A DNA stretch of 64,000 nucleotides from Pseudoxanthomonas sp. CF385 (lineage in GTDB: Bacteria; Pseudomonadota; Gammaproteobacteria; Xanthomonadales; Xanthomonadaceae): assembly GCF_900104255.1 (NCBI RefSeq), contig NZ_FNKZ01000003.1, positions 186,001-250,000 on the forward strand, in the 5' to 3' direction. Positions 38,477-47,477 of this stretch are shown piece after piece; position 1 is the stretch's first letter; every line of letters begins with the position of its first letter. The notes beneath the pieces are model-generated. The model had not been told where the DNA came from. It did no database searches and saw only the letters and a program-made list of their open reading frames with translations. The translations under genes and the position numbers were made by a program.

Positions 38477-38610
38477 CCCTTCTCCCCGCCTGCGGGGAGA
38501 AGGTGCCCGGAGGGCGGATGAGGGGCCGAGCGCTGTAAGCCATCGGACGCTCCACCTTCACTTCTCCGTTCGCCCCTCACCCGCCTTCGGCACCCTCTCC
38601 CCGCTGCGCA
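38477..38610. repeat. Family B repeat pair between flgL and alkB
   Basis: CCCTTCTCCCCGCC...GGGGAGAAGGTGCCCGGAGGGCGG (38477-38525) faces CCCCTCACCCGCCTTCGGCACCC...(38573-38610). The second copy overlaps the 3' end of the alkB-like gene and supplies its last codons and stop. Confidence 0.8.
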
Positions 38611-39215
38611 GGGAGTGGGGAACTCGCCGGCCTCACCCGGAACACCACACTGATCCGTGGCCCCTGCACGCGCCGGGTCTTCGGGATGCCGTGCTCATGC
38701 GTTTGCTGCGACGCATGGCTCATCGACAGCACGCTACCCGGCGCGAGGTCCACCGCCAGCGTCTCGCGCCTGCCTTCGCGCGCGCGGATCAGCATGCGCC
38801 GCGGCGCACCCAGCGAGACCAGGGTGATCGGATGGCCGGCCGCCACGGTGTGCAGCTTGTCGCCGTGCATGGCCACGCTGTCGTCGCCGTTGCGGTAGAG
38901 GTTCATGCCGATGCGCGAATACGGTGCCGGCGCCTTGGCCTGCACGCAGGCCAGCAGCGCCGCCAGCGGCAGGTCGTCGGGCAACGCGTCCACGGGATAA
39001 TTCGCCAGCAGCCGCGGCACATCGACGATACGGTCGTACATCGGGCGCTGAAGATGCGTCCACGCGGCCTGCGTGTGCAGGACATCGAACCAGCGTTTGG
39101 CCGTGACGGGATCGATCACGCCGGGCCAGTAGCGGATGCCCCCTTCGGCGTCGTCCACCAGCGGCACCATGCCGGGTGCGAACAGATCGTCGGTCAGCGT
39201 GGACAGGGCGTGCAT
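38577..39215 (-). CDS. alkB: AlkB-family 2-oxoglutarate/Fe(II) dioxygenase
   Basis: A 212-aa AlkB-like enzyme. The iron ligands are read as His and Asp in MHGDKLH and a distal His in HASQQTHEHGIPK, with the 2-oxoglutarate Arg in ISVVFRVR; YSRIGMNLYRNG is the usual preceding strand. AlkB proteins reverse alkylation damage in DNA or RNA. The gene starts 7 nt after dnaE2 in the same direction, making it the likely fifth gene of the lexA2-imuA-imuB-dnaE2 operon. The last residues (PLPAQRGEGAEGG) are encoded by the family B repeat, a recent-looking extension or replacement of the native C terminus. Confidence 0.85.
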   Translation of the reverse strand: MHALSTLTDDLFAPGMVPLVDDAEGGIRYWPGVIDPVTAKRWFDVLHTQAAWTHLQRPMYDRIVDVPRLLANYPVDALPDDLPLAALLACVQAKAPAPYSRIGMNLYRNGDDSVAMHGDKLHTVAAGHPITLVSLGAPRRMLIRAREGRRETLAVDLAPGSVLSMSHASQQTHEHGIPKTRRVQGPRISVVFRVRPASSPLPAQRGEGAEGG

Positions 39216-39222
39216 GGCGGCC

Positions 39223-42200
39223 TCAGTGGAAATCGCGCGAACTGGTCTGCAGCTCGCCGAGCAGATGGCTGAAGTCGTGCAGATCCTGGGCGATCAGGTG
39301 GCGCACGCCGTCGACGTGCTCCCAGCGTCCACGCACGCCCAGCAGGCGCGCCCCCAGCAGCGCCTTGCGCCGACGCTCGGCGATGCGCGCCCAGACCACC
39401 ACGTTGATCACGCCGTGTTCGTCTTCCAGGGTGACGAAGATGACGCCGCTGGCCGTGCCGGGGCGCTGCCGTTGGGTGACGATGCCGGCCACATGCACGC
39501 CGCGCCCATGCGGAAGGTCTTGCAGCTGGCGCGAATCGACCACGCGCTCGCGACGCAGGCGATCGCGCAACAGGGCCAGCGGATGCGTGCCCAGCGTCAG
39601 TCCGGTGACGCGGTAATCCGACAGCACGTCTTCGACCGAGTTCGGCGCGGGCAACACGATGTCGTCCTCGTCGGGACTGCCCGGCAGCAGGGGACGCTGG
39701 CGCTCGACCCCGGCGACGGCCCAGCGCGCGGCGTGGCGATGGCCGGCGAGCGACTGCAGTGCGCCGGCTTCGGCCAGGGCGCTGCGGGCTTTCTCGTCGA
39801 GATGCGCGCGCAGGCAGAGGTCGCGCACATCCACGAACGGCCGCTGCGCGCGGGCCGCCATGATCGCCTGGCCTACCGCCTCCGACAGCCCGCCGACCTG
39901 TCGGAAACCGAGGCGCAGCGCCGCCTGTCCACCATCGTCGACGCCGCATCTCGCCTGGCCGCCTTCCAGCGTGTTGTCCCAGTCGCTGCAGGCCACGTCC
40001 ACCGGCCGGATCTCGATGCCGACGCGTCCGCCCTGCCCGCGGCGTGCGTCCTGCACGATCTGGCTCGCCGAGTAGAACCCCATCGGCTGCGCGTTGAGCA
40101 ATGCGCAGACGAAGGCGGCCGGCTCATGCCGCTTCAGCCAGCAGCTGATGTAGACCAGCTTGGCGAACGAAGCTGCATGGCTCTGCGGAAAGCCGTAGGA
40201 ACCGAAGCCCTTGATCTGCTCGAAGATCTGGTCGATGAACTCGGATGAATATTTCTTCTCTTCCATCAGCCGACGGATCTTGTCGCGGTGCGGCGCCATG
40301 TCGCCGCCTCTGCCCCAGGCCGCCATCGAGCGACGCAGGCCATCGGCTTCCGACGGCGTGTAGCCGGCGTGGATCACCAGTTCCATCACCTGTTCCTGGA
40401 ACAGCGGGATGCCCAGCGTGTTGCCGAGGATGGCCTCGATGCCCTCGGACGGATACGTCACCGGTTCCTTGCCCTGCCGTCGCCGCAGGTAGGGGTGCAC
40501 CATGCCGCCCTGGATGGGGCCGGGACGGACGATGGCCACTTCGATCACCAGGTCGTAGAACTTCGCCGGCTTCAGGCGCGGCAGCATGCTCATCTGCGCG
40601 CGCGATTCGATCTGGAACACGCCCACCGTATCGGCCGCCTGGATCATGGCGTAGGTCGGCGCATCGCCGCCGGGAATCTTCGCCAGGTCGATCGGATAGC
40701 CACGGTGTTTCGCCACCAGGTCCACGGCCTTCTGGATGCAGGTCAGCATGCCCAGCGCCAGGCAGTCGACCTTCAGCAGCTTCATCGTCTCCAGATCGTC
40801 CTTGTCCCACTGGATGATGGTGCGGTCGTCCATCGCGGCGTTCTCGACCGGCACGACCTCGGACAACGGTCCGTCATTGATGACGAAGCCACCGACATGC
40901 TGCGAGAGGTGGCGCGGATGGCCGCGTAGCTGGGTGGTCACCGCCAGCACGCGATGGATCAGCGGGTTCTCCGGCTCGAAACCGGCCTCGCGCAGGCGCT
41001 GTTCCATCGGCGTCTCGCCATTGCCCCAGCCATAGCACTCGGCCAGCAGGCCGACCTGGTCCGGCGGCAGGCCGAACGCCTTGGCGACGTCGCGCACCGC
41101 GCTCTTGCCGCGGTAGCGGATGACGGTCGCCGCCAGCGCCGCGCGGCGCCGACCGTACTTGCCGTAGACGTACTGCAGCACTTCCTCGCGGCGTGCGTGC
41201 TCGAAATCCACGTCGATGTCCGGTGGTTCGCCACGCTCCTCGGACAGGAAGCGCGCCATCAGCAGGCGGCTTTCGGCCGGATCCACCACGGTGATGCCGA
41301 GCGCGAAGCAGACCGCGGAATTGGCGGACGAACCGCGGCCCTGGCACAGGATGTCCTTCGACCTGGCGAAGCGGACGATGTCCTCGACGGTGAGGAAGAA
41401 GGCCTCGTATTTCAGGCGCGCGATGAGGGCGAGTTCCTCGTCGATCTGCGCGACGAGGGCGGGCGGCACGCCGTCCTTCCAGCGTTCGCGCATGCCCCGC
41501 TCGGTCAGCGCGCGCAGCCAGCTGGCCGGCGTATGGCCGTCCGGCACCAGTTCGGCCGGATACTTGTACTTCACCTCCTCCATCGAGAACGTGCAGCGCT
41601 GCGCCAGGGCGACGGCGTTCTCCAGCAAGGCGGCGGGATGGATGTTGCCCAGCGCCCGCCGCGTGCGCAGGTGGCGTTCGCCGTTGCGGAACAGGTGTTC
41701 GCCGCACTCCGACAGCGGCATGCTGTGGCGGATCGCCGTCATCGTGTCCTGCAACGCCCGCTGCCGGCGCACGTCCATATGCACGTCGCCGCTGGCGATG
41801 GCCGTCATCGACAATCGCTGCGCCAGCGCCAGCACCTGTTGCAGGCGCGTCGCGTCGTCCTGTTCACGGTGCAACTCCACCGCCAGGTGCGCACGCGCGC
41901 CGAACACCTGCTGCAACCAGCGGCCCTGCGCATCGTCCAGCGTGCGGCCCGGCAGCCACAGCGCGAACAGGCCACCGGCCTCCGGATCGGCGTTCCCCAA
42001 CACCTGTTCCACATCCTGGCGCGTGAGCCGGTACGTGCCCTTGGCGGCGGCACGGCGTGCGGTGGTGATCAGTTCGCACAGGCGCGTGTAGCCGTGCAGG
42101 GTTTCCACCAGCAGCACGCACTTCAAACCGCAGACCAGGGTGAACTCGCTGCCGACGATCAACTTCAGCTGCGTCGCGCGCGAGGCTTCCAGCCCGCGCA

Positions 42201-42465
42201 CGATGCCGGCCAGCGAGCACTCGTCGGTGATCGCCAGCGCTTCGTAGCCGCACTGCTGCGCACGGAGAAACAGATCCTCCGCGCTGGAGGCGCCGCGCAG
42301 GAAGGAGAAATCCGACAGGCAGTGCAGTTCGGCATAGGCCGGCAGGCCGTCGTCGACCGGCGCGTCGTCATTGGCCGCCGCATGCGTGCGCAGCCGCTGT
42401 GCGGTCTCCCAGGCACGCGGCACGTGCGCACCCGGATAGTCGCCGCGCTCTTCCTCGCGGCTCAC
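39223..42465 (-). CDS. dnaE2: Error-prone DNA polymerase DnaE2 (ImuC)
   Basis: A 1080-aa C-family polymerase of the mutagenesis cassette. The PHP domain is at the N terminus ([22 protein letters not shown], near residues 45-66). The catalytic palm carries acidic residues around [19 protein letters not shown], and downstream thumb, HhH and OB regions follow. The GTG start at 42465 overlaps the imuB stop by 4 nt (GTGA) and places the PHP domain as in homologs; the longer frame upstream runs through imuB antisense to nothing useful. It performs translesion synthesis together with ImuA and ImuB. It lacks the C-terminal tau-binding tail expected of DnaE1, as is typical. Confidence 0.95.
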   Translation of the reverse strand: MSREEERGDYPGAHVPRAWETAQRLRTHAAANDDAPVDDGLPAYAELHCLSDFSFLRGASSAEDLFLRAQQCGYEALAITDECSLAGIVRGLEASRATQLKLIVGSEFTLVCGLKCVLLVETLHGYTRLCELITTARRAAAKGTYRLTRQDVEQVLGNADPEAGGLFALWLPGRTLDDAQGRWLQQVFGARAHLAVELHREQDDATRLQQVLALAQRLSMTAIASGDVHMDVRRQRALQDTMTAIRHSMPLSECGEHLFRNGERHLRTRRALGNIHPAALLENAVALAQRCTFSMEEVKYKYPAELVPDGHTPASWLRALTERGMRERWKDGVPPALVAQIDEELALIARLKYEAFFLTVEDIVRFARSKDILCQGRGSSANSAVCFALGITVVDPAESRLLMARFLSEERGEPPDIDVDFEHARREEVLQYVYGKYGRRRAALAATVIRYRGKSAVRDVAKAFGLPPDQVGLLAECYGWGNGETPMEQRLREAGFEPENPLIHRVLAVTTQLRGHPRHLSQHVGGFVINDGPLSEVVPVENAAMDDRTIIQWDKDDLETMKLLKVDCLALGMLTCIQKAVDLVAKHRGYPIDLAKIPGGDAPTYAMIQAADTVGVFQIESRAQMSMLPRLKPAKFYDLVIEVAIVRPGPIQGGMVHPYLRRRQGKEPVTYPSEGIEAILGNTLGIPLFQEQVMELVIHAGYTPSEADGLRRSMAAWGRGGDMAPHRDKIRRLMEEKKYSSEFIDQIFEQIKGFGSYGFPQSHAASFAKLVYISCWLKRHEPAAFVCALLNAQPMGFYSASQIVQDARRGQGGRVGIEIRPVDVACSDWDNTLEGGQARCGVDDGGQAALRLGFRQVGGLSEAVGQAIMAARAQRPFVDVRDLCLRAHLDEKARSALAEAGALQSLAGHRHAARWAVAGVERQRPLLPGSPDEDDIVLPAPNSVEDVLSDYRVTGLTLGTHPLALLRDRLRRERVVDSRQLQDLPHGRGVHVAGIVTQRQRPGTASGVIFVTLEDEHGVINVVVWARIAERRRKALLGARLLGVRGRWEHVDGVRHLIAQDLHDFSHLLGELQTSSRDFH

Positions 42466-43880
42466 GCGAACCACCCGTGCAGCATCCAGCTTCCCTGCTC
42501 GCCCGGCGGCGCGAACGCCCAGGCACGCTGGCCCTGCGAGGTTTCCAGCACGTAGTAATCGCGACGCGCGTCCTCGCCGTCCCACCAGCCGCTCTCCAGC
42601 CGTTCCGGACCGGAGACGATGCGCGGATGCGGATCGCGCAGCGGCACCGGCTGCGGCAGCAGCCAGGCCGGTCGCGGCGGACGTACCGGCGCTTGTTCGA
42701 TGCGGGCACCATCGCCGTGCACGCGCCGCCACGCACGCTCCGGTCGCGGGTCGCCGGCGGGCGTCACGCGATGCACCGCTTCATCGCCCAGGCGCGCGCG
42801 CAGGCGTTCGCGCAGCTGTGGCCACGGCAGTTGCTGCTGCGGCCGCGTATCGAACAGGTCGCGCGCTGCCGGCACGAACGGCGGCAGCTCGCGCGCGAGC
42901 AGGCGCACGCCCACCACCGGCTGCGCGATCTGCACGCGCTCCAGCCGGTTGCGGGTCAGCTCGAACAGCATCGCCGGTTCACGTTCGGCGGCCAGCAGGC
43001 CCACCTCGACATCGGTATGGCCTTCCTCGTGTTCCAGCCGCAGGACGAAACGCTGCACGCCGCCGTCGCGGATGGACAGGTAGGTGGACAGGTCGCCGAT
43101 CAGCCGGCGCAGCGGGAACAACAGCGCCATGTGGCTCTCGACTTCGTAGCCGAGTTCGATGCGCGCGTCGAAATGGTCGGGCGGCGCGTAGTACGCCAGC
43201 GGATCGTCGGCCTGCCCGTACAGCCGGTCCAGATGCTCCAGCACCGGCAGGCCGAAGCGACGGCGCAGGCTGTCGCGCGGCAGGTCGCGCAGCGTGCGCA
43301 GGTCGCGGATGCCCATGCGGTGCAGGCGCTCGCCGGCGTCGTCCGGCAGGCGTGCGCGCCGTACCGGCACGCGGTCCAGCATGTCCGCCATTGCGGCCGG
43401 CTGCATCACCGCCAGACCGTCGCGCAAGCCGGCGAACACATGCGCCGCGCGAGGCGTCGGCGCCAGGGCGATGCGATGGGCGAAGCCGAGCATCGACAAT
43501 TCCTCGCGCAATCGCGCCTCGATGCGCGGCCACGGTCCCAGCAGGCGGAAACTGGCGCGCACCTCCAGCACCAGGCAACCCGGCCACTGCGCGCTGACCA
43601 GCGAGCTGTGCCGGTACGCCCACGCGGCGAGGAAGCGCTGCCAGCGCGCTTCGGCCGACGGGTCGTATTCGACCATCGCGAAATCCGGCAGCAGCGCATG
43701 CGCGGCGGTCAGCCGCATGCCAGCCCGCAGACCCGCCTGCGCGGCGGAGGCATTCACCGCATGCAGGGTGCGCAGCTGCGCGGCGCCGCCGACCAGCGCC
43801 AGCGGTGCCTCGGGTTCGGGCAAACGCCGGAGGACGGCGTCCAGCGCCAGCTGCGGCAGCAGTACACAGGCCCAGAGCAT
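42462..43880 (-). CDS. imuB: Y-family polymerase-like mutagenesis protein ImuB
   Basis: A 472-aa protein with the Y-family polymerase fold (about 3-350) but without the paired catalytic acids: the N-terminal strand reads [16 protein letters not shown], and no SxDE motif is seen. This is typical of ImuB, which acts as a scaffold binding the beta clamp and ImuC. The fold continues through an HhH-like part ([21 protein letters not shown]). The C-terminal part (about 380-470) contains [17 protein letters not shown]. It sits 9 nt after imuA and overlaps dnaE2. Confidence 0.93.
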   Translation of the reverse strand: MLWACVLLPQLALDAVLRRLPEPEAPLALVGGAAQLRTLHAVNASAAQAGLRAGMRLTAAHALLPDFAMVEYDPSAEARWQRFLAAWAYRHSSLVSAQWPGCLVLEVRASFRLLGPWPRIEARLREELSMLGFAHRIALAPTPRAAHVFAGLRDGLAVMQPAAMADMLDRVPVRRARLPDDAGERLHRMGIRDLRTLRDLPRDSLRRRFGLPVLEHLDRLYGQADDPLAYYAPPDHFDARIELGYEVESHMALLFPLRRLIGDLSTYLSIRDGGVQRFVLRLEHEEGHTDVEVGLLAAEREPAMLFELTRNRLERVQIAQPVVGVRLLARELPPFVPAARDLFDTRPQQQLPWPQLRERLRARLGDEAVHRVTPAGDPRPERAWRRVHGDGARIEQAPVRPPRPAWLLPQPVPLRDPHPRIVSGPERLESGWWDGEDARRDYYVLETSQGQRAWAFAPPGEQGSWMLHGWFA

Positions 43881-43889
43881 GCGCGGGCC

Positions 43890-44516
43890 TCAATGCGCGG
43901 CCGGCGCGAACGCTTGCGCGGGCGCGGGGCCACCGCGGCATTTGCGCACCTGCCAGTGCGTGCCGCCCTGCGCATCGCGGGTGGCTTCCACGCGCAGCGC
44001 GGCCGCCGATGGATTGGCGGCATGGCGACGGTCGCGCAGCGCGAAGCCCAGGCACTCGCCGCTGTCGGCCGCCACCTGCAGGCGACGCAAGGCCGGTCCA
44101 TCCGCCTGTACCGGCCAGCCCAGCACGGCGGCGCAGGCGCCGCTGCGCAGGCATTGTTCGAAGGCCCACAGCGCATCGCGTGGCGCAGCCTCGACGATCT
44201 CCAGCAATGCCAGGTCCACGCCCGCGTGCTGCCAGGCGGGCGCATACGGGATGTACGGCGGTGCGATCAGTGCCACCGTGCTGCCGGCCTGGGTCATGCG
44301 CGCCAGTGTGGGCAGCAGCAGCGCCAGTTCGCCCACGCCGTCGGCAGGCAGCAGCAGTTCGGTCAGCGCGCGACGGGGCCAGCCGCCCTGCGGCAGCAGC
44401 GCATCGAGCGCGGCATGGCCGGTGGGCTCGCCGTCCGCTGCGATGGCCACGCTGCGGCCCGCATGCCACAGCGTGCGCGCGGCCAGCAACGTGTCGAGGG
44501 CGACGACCGCACCCAT
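43890..44516 (-). CDS. imuA: Mutagenesis cassette protein ImuA (SulA/RecA-like)
   Basis: A 208-aa RecA-fold protein of the ImuA type. It begins within a normal RecA-like core (LLPQGGWPRRALTELLLPADGVGELALLLPTL, where Walker A is degenerate) followed by VALIAPPYIPYAPAW and a C-terminal ALRVEATRDA strand. It starts 1 nt after lexA2. ImuA is needed for damage-induced mutagenesis with ImuB and DnaE2, probably as a RecA-interacting accessory. Confidence 0.9.
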   Translation of the reverse strand: MGAVVALDTLLAARTLWHAGRSVAIAADGEPTGHAALDALLPQGGWPRRALTELLLPADGVGELALLLPTLARMTQAGSTVALIAPPYIPYAPAWQHAGVDLALLEIVEAAPRDALWAFEQCLRSGACAAVLGWPVQADGPALRRLQVAADSGECLGFALRDRRHAANPSAAALRVEATRDAQGGTHWQVRKCRGGPAPAQAFAPAAH

Positions 44517-44517
44517 G

Positions 44518-45123
44518 TCAGCCGCGCCTTACCAGGCCGCAGTACACGCCTTCGATGGCGAAGTCCTGACCGGGCTGCACCTCGATGGGCGCGTGCGCGG
44601 GATTGCGCGGCAGCAGGCGGATGCGCCGGCGTTCGCGCTGCAGGCGCTTGATGGTCAGCTCGCCGTCGATGCGGGCCACGACGGTCTGCCCGTCGCGCGC
44701 GTCGGGCGTGCGGTGCACGCCGACCAGGTCGCCGTCGACGATGCCGTCGCCGATCATCGAATCGCCCTGCACCTTCAGCAGGTAATCCGGCTGCGGCGAG
44801 AAGAGCCGGCGGTCCAGCCACAGCTGTTCGTCCAGGCCGATGTCGGCCCCGATCGGCTGGCCGGCGGCCACCCGGCCGAGCACCGGCAACGGCAGCAGGT
44901 CGGCCGTGCCGCCCGGCAGACGCAGGCCGCGTTTCTGGCCGGGTGCCTGCTCCAGCAGGCCATCAGCCACCAGGGCCTGCACATGCTTCTGCGCGGCATT
45001 GCGGGAGGCGAAGCCGAACGCGTCGGCGATATCCGCCAGGCTGGGCGCACGCCCGGCCGCCAGCTCCTGGCGCAGGAAGGCCAGGACGGCGGCACGTTGG
45101 GGAGGCAGGTCGATGGGGTTCAT
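44518..45123 (-). CDS. lexA2: LexA repressor (LexA2 of the imuA-imuB-dnaE2 cassette)
   Basis: A 201-aa LexA. The winged-helix DNA-binding domain (1-70) has the pattern PSLADIADAFGFASRNAAQKHVQAL. The self-cleavage site is Ala87-Gly88 in RVAAGQP, and the catalytic dyad is Ser122 (QGDSMIGDG) and Lys159 (ELTIKRL). RecA-triggered cleavage would release the operon. The ATG at 45123 is adjacent to a perfect operator palindrome; an upstream TTG/GTG-type start would put that operator inside the gene. It is the first gene of the operon. Confidence 0.95.
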   Translation of the reverse strand: MNPIDLPPQRAAVLAFLRQELAAGRAPSLADIADAFGFASRNAAQKHVQALVADGLLEQAPGQKRGLRLPGGTADLLPLPVLGRVAAGQPIGADIGLDEQLWLDRRLFSPQPDYLLKVQGDSMIGDGIVDGDLVGVHRTPDARDGQTVVARIDGELTIKRLQRERRRIRLLPRNPAHAPIEVQPGQDFAIEGVYCGLVRRG

Positions 45124-45124
45124 G

Positions 45125-45142
45125 GGTGTACATTTGTACACC
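45125..45142. promoter_or_regulatory. LexA2 operator
   Basis: GGTGTAC-ATTT-GTACACC, a perfect 18-bp palindrome one base upstream of the lexA2 ATG. It fits the GTAC-N4-GT(G/A)C operator reported for LexA2-type repressors of pseudomonads. Its position indicates autoregulation of the cassette and a very short leader. Confidence 0.8.
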
Positions 45143-45192
45143 TATCCGTCGCTCAGCGCGAGACTGGCGGAGCCGCCGGTCATCGGTTAGCA

Positions 45193-45276
45193 CGTAGCCC
45201 GGGTAAGGCCATAGGCCGCACCCGGGATGTCCGCGATGTGTTTCCCCCGGGTGCGCTTCGCTTACCCGGGCTACGT
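45193..45276. repeat. Inverted repeat (family C) between lexA2 and the HDOD gene
   Basis: CGTAGCCCGGGTAAGGC near 45193 and its complement GCTTACCCGGGCTACG ending at 45276, with inner CACCCGGG/CCCGGGTG arms. It occurs once in the window and could terminate the minus-strand transcription that leaves the HDOD gene for the other side. Such GTAGCCCGGGTAAG elements are common in Xanthomonadaceae intergenic DNA. Confidence 0.7.
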
Positions 45277-45279
45277 CGC

Positions 45280-46401
45280 TCAGGCGGCCTGCTCTTCGGC
45301 GCGCTCGACCAGGGTTTCGGCCATCTGGCGCCAGTTGGGCAACTGGTCCAGCACGCCCAGCGACTTCAGGTAGCCCTCGTCCACCGGCTCGTTGCTGGCC
45401 AGCGCGCCAGCCACGTGCACGGCGCCAGGTACCCAGAAGCTGCGCAGGCTGGAGCGCTGCGGCTGGCGGTGGAAGGCCACCGCCTCGACGATCGGCATCG
45501 GCAGGCCCCACAGGCCCAGCAGGTAGGCACCCGCCTCGGTGTGGCCGGGACGGTCGTCGTCCTCGGTCGCCGGGGTGTCACGCTCGTCGCGCACGCCCGG
45601 CAGCAGCAGGCCGATGTCGGCCAGCAGCGCCGCGGTGGCGCCGAGTTCGGAACTGGTGCGCGGCAGGATCTTCGCCGCCAGGCGCGAGGCCAACAGCGCA
45701 CGGTTCTGCAGCGCGGCACGGTCGACGCTGGAGGTTGTCTTCATCGAGAACACCTCGCTGGCCAGCACCAGGTCGCGCAGCGTACCCAGGCCCAGACGCG
45801 TCACGGCAGCGCGCAGGTCGGTGACCGAGCGGCCATTGGAGAAGTACGCCGAGTTGCACAACTGCAACACCTTGGCCGCGATGGCCGGGTCGCCCGCCAC
45901 CAGCGTGGCGATGTCGTTGGCGGTGCCTTCGTCTTCTTCCAGCGCGCGGGTCAGCGCGAAATACAGGTGCGGCGGCGACGGCAGATGCTCGACCCGGCCG
46001 ATCGCCCGGCGCAGGCGCGGGCTGTCCAGCAGGTCGCGCAGCTCTTCCAGGCTGTGGATCGATTCCAGCACCGTCTCCGACGACAGCGGCAACGGCAGGA
46101 AGCGGTGCGCCACGCCGATCAGCTTGATCGGTGCCGACAGGCTGTCGGAACTGCCTTCCAGCAGGGCGATGCGGATCGTCTCGGGACGCAACGTGCGGAT
46201 CTGCCCCAGCAGCGTGGCCGGCGGCAGGTCCGGCAGGCCGGGACCGACCATCACCACGTCGACCGGGCCGTTGGCGACCGCGAACATCGCCGATTTGCCG
46301 TCGGCGACCGTCTCCACGGTCCACTCGTCCCCCATGTCGCCGATGTAGTCGGCCAGATCGTCAGGCAGGCAGGCGGTATCGCCAACGTACAGAATGCGCA
46401 A
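45280..46401 (-). CDS. Pseudo-receiver-HDOD regulator
   Basis: 373 aa from a TTG at 46401, which has AAAAGGGG upstream. The receiver-like domain (about 1-120) has lost its phosphorylation residues: the Asp strand reads VVMVGPGLPDL (Gly in place of Asp) and the Lys strand HRFLPLPLS (no Lys). The HDOD domain (about 140-320) keeps the pattern LVAGDPAIAAKVLQLCNSAYFS and AVTRLGLGTLRDLVL, and lacks catalytic HD metal residues as usual. An HDOD response regulator, GsmR, affects motility and stress in Xanthomonas; this may be a relative but equivalence is unproven. A sigma-28 promoter precedes it. Confidence 0.8.
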   Translation of the reverse strand: MRILYVGDTACLPDDLADYIGDMGDEWTVETVADGKSAMFAVANGPVDVVMVGPGLPDLPPATLLGQIRTLRPETIRIALLEGSSDSLSAPIKLIGVAHRFLPLPLSSETVLESIHSLEELRDLLDSPRLRRAIGRVEHLPSPPHLYFALTRALEEDEGTANDIATLVAGDPAIAAKVLQLCNSAYFSNGRSVTDLRAAVTRLGLGTLRDLVLASEVFSMKTTSSVDRAALQNRALLASRLAAKILPRTSSELGATAALLADIGLLLPGVRDERDTPATEDDDRPGHTEAGAYLLGLWGLPMPIVEAVAFHRQPQRSSLRSFWVPGAVHVAGALASNEPVDEGYLKSLGVLDQLPNWRQMAETLVERAEEQAA

Positions 46402-46477
46402 GGCACGGCCCCTTTTCTTGCAGGTTCGATGCGTGCCCACGCGGTCGCGCGGCACGGACGGATGAAATCTAGCAAGG

Positions 46478-46504
46478 ATGTCGGCCGCCGCCGCCGCTTC
46501 TTGA
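46478..46504 (-). promoter_or_regulatory. Sigma-28 promoter for the HDOD gene
   Basis: Minus strand: TCAAGAAG, 11 nt, GCCGACAT, 77 nt before the TTG start at 46401. It has the TCAAG variant shared by most sites in the window and one -10 mismatch. Confidence 0.65.
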
Positions 46505-46571
46505 AGGGCGATGTGGCGGAGTGCGCAGCGCTTCACACTCCGCTGTCGGTGGATCCCCGACAGCCCCGCGT

Positions 46572-47393
46572 TCAGAAGCGGAACATGCCCAGCACCTGCG
46601 GTCCGCGGTTGTTGAGGTTGAGGTTGCCGTCGAAGCGGGTGCGCTCGAAATCGAGATCCACGTCGTTGTAGTTGTAGCGCAGCGAGAAGCCGAAGCGCTC
46701 CCACGGGAAATATTCCAGTTCAACCTGCGCATCCAGCGCATCGCCGGTGACGTTGCCGCTGTCCTTGCGCGTATAGGCGAGCGACGCCCCCCAGCGCCAG
46801 TGCGCCGACAGTGCATGCGCGTACTCGACCCGCAGCATCGGCGCCCACTCGTCCTCGGACAGGTCGTTCGCGTAGGCCACCGGTGAGCCGGCCACGGTGG
46901 CGGTGGCGTCCAGCTCGGCCTCGATGTCGTAGCGCATCGCGCCCAGCCCCACGCCGGCCGCGCGCTGGCCGTCCTGGAGGAAGAACCAGGTGTAGGAGAC
47001 GCCGGTGATCTTCAGGTCCAGGCGGCCGGTCAGGTCGGCATCGACGGGGTACGCGTTGTCGCCGATCTGCAGCGTGCGGTCCAACAGGCGGCGGGTGTCA
47101 TCGTCGTAGTCGTAGCCGAACGCATCGAGCTTGTGCCGCCGCTCCTCGCCGAAGCTGCCGCCGATGTTCCAGACCAGCGCATCCTGGCGGTCGATGAAGC
47201 CCAGGTCGCGCTGGAAATTGACGTGCGTACCCATCGAGCCATCGCTGGCGTCCCAGCGCGTGTCCAGATCGTGGTCGGCCCAGTACCGGCCTGCACCGAT
47301 GTAGAAGCGGTCGACGGCCGGCAAGCGGTCCTGTGCGGCGGCGGTGAACGAGGTGCCTGCGAACAGCAGGCCGAGGACGACGGGACGGTGCAT
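46572..47393 (-). CDS. Outer-membrane beta-barrel protein of unknown function
   Basis: A 273-aa protein with a signal peptide (about 1-20, ending FTAAAQ) and a mature part rich in alternating aromatic strands (FYIGAGRYWADHD, KITGVSYTWFF, HWRWGASLAYTR, FGFSLRYNYNDVDL) ending in Phe (VLGMFRF). This predicts a ~12-strand barrel. It has no motif tying it to a known transporter. It is separate from the HDOD gene (170-nt gap holding the HDOD promoter). Confidence 0.75.
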   Translation of the reverse strand: MHRPVVLGLLFAGTSFTAAAQDRLPAVDRFYIGAGRYWADHDLDTRWDASDGSMGTHVNFQRDLGFIDRQDALVWNIGGSFGEERRHKLDAFGYDYDDDTRRLLDRTLQIGDNAYPVDADLTGRLDLKITGVSYTWFFLQDGQRAAGVGLGAMRYDIEAELDATATVAGSPVAYANDLSEDEWAPMLRVEYAHALSAHWRWGASLAYTRKDSGNVTGDALDAQVELEYFPWERFGFSLRYNYNDVDLDFERTRFDGNLNLNNRGPQVLGMFRF

Positions 47394-47477
47394 GGGACGG
47401 CTCCTGTGGCAGGGCGGACAGGCAGTGCGTCTTCGTGGGTTCCGACGTCGCCAGCATCCGCCCGCCCCGCCACGGGG

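Noticed and set aside
39223..42732. A longer dnaE2 start giving 1,169 residues
   Set aside because: The extra ~90 residues are the other-frame translation of imuB, and the GTG at 42465 with a 4-nt overlap explains the order better.
45124..45141. A longer LexA2 start upstream (six more residues)
   Set aside because: It would put the 18-bp operator palindrome inside the coding sequence.
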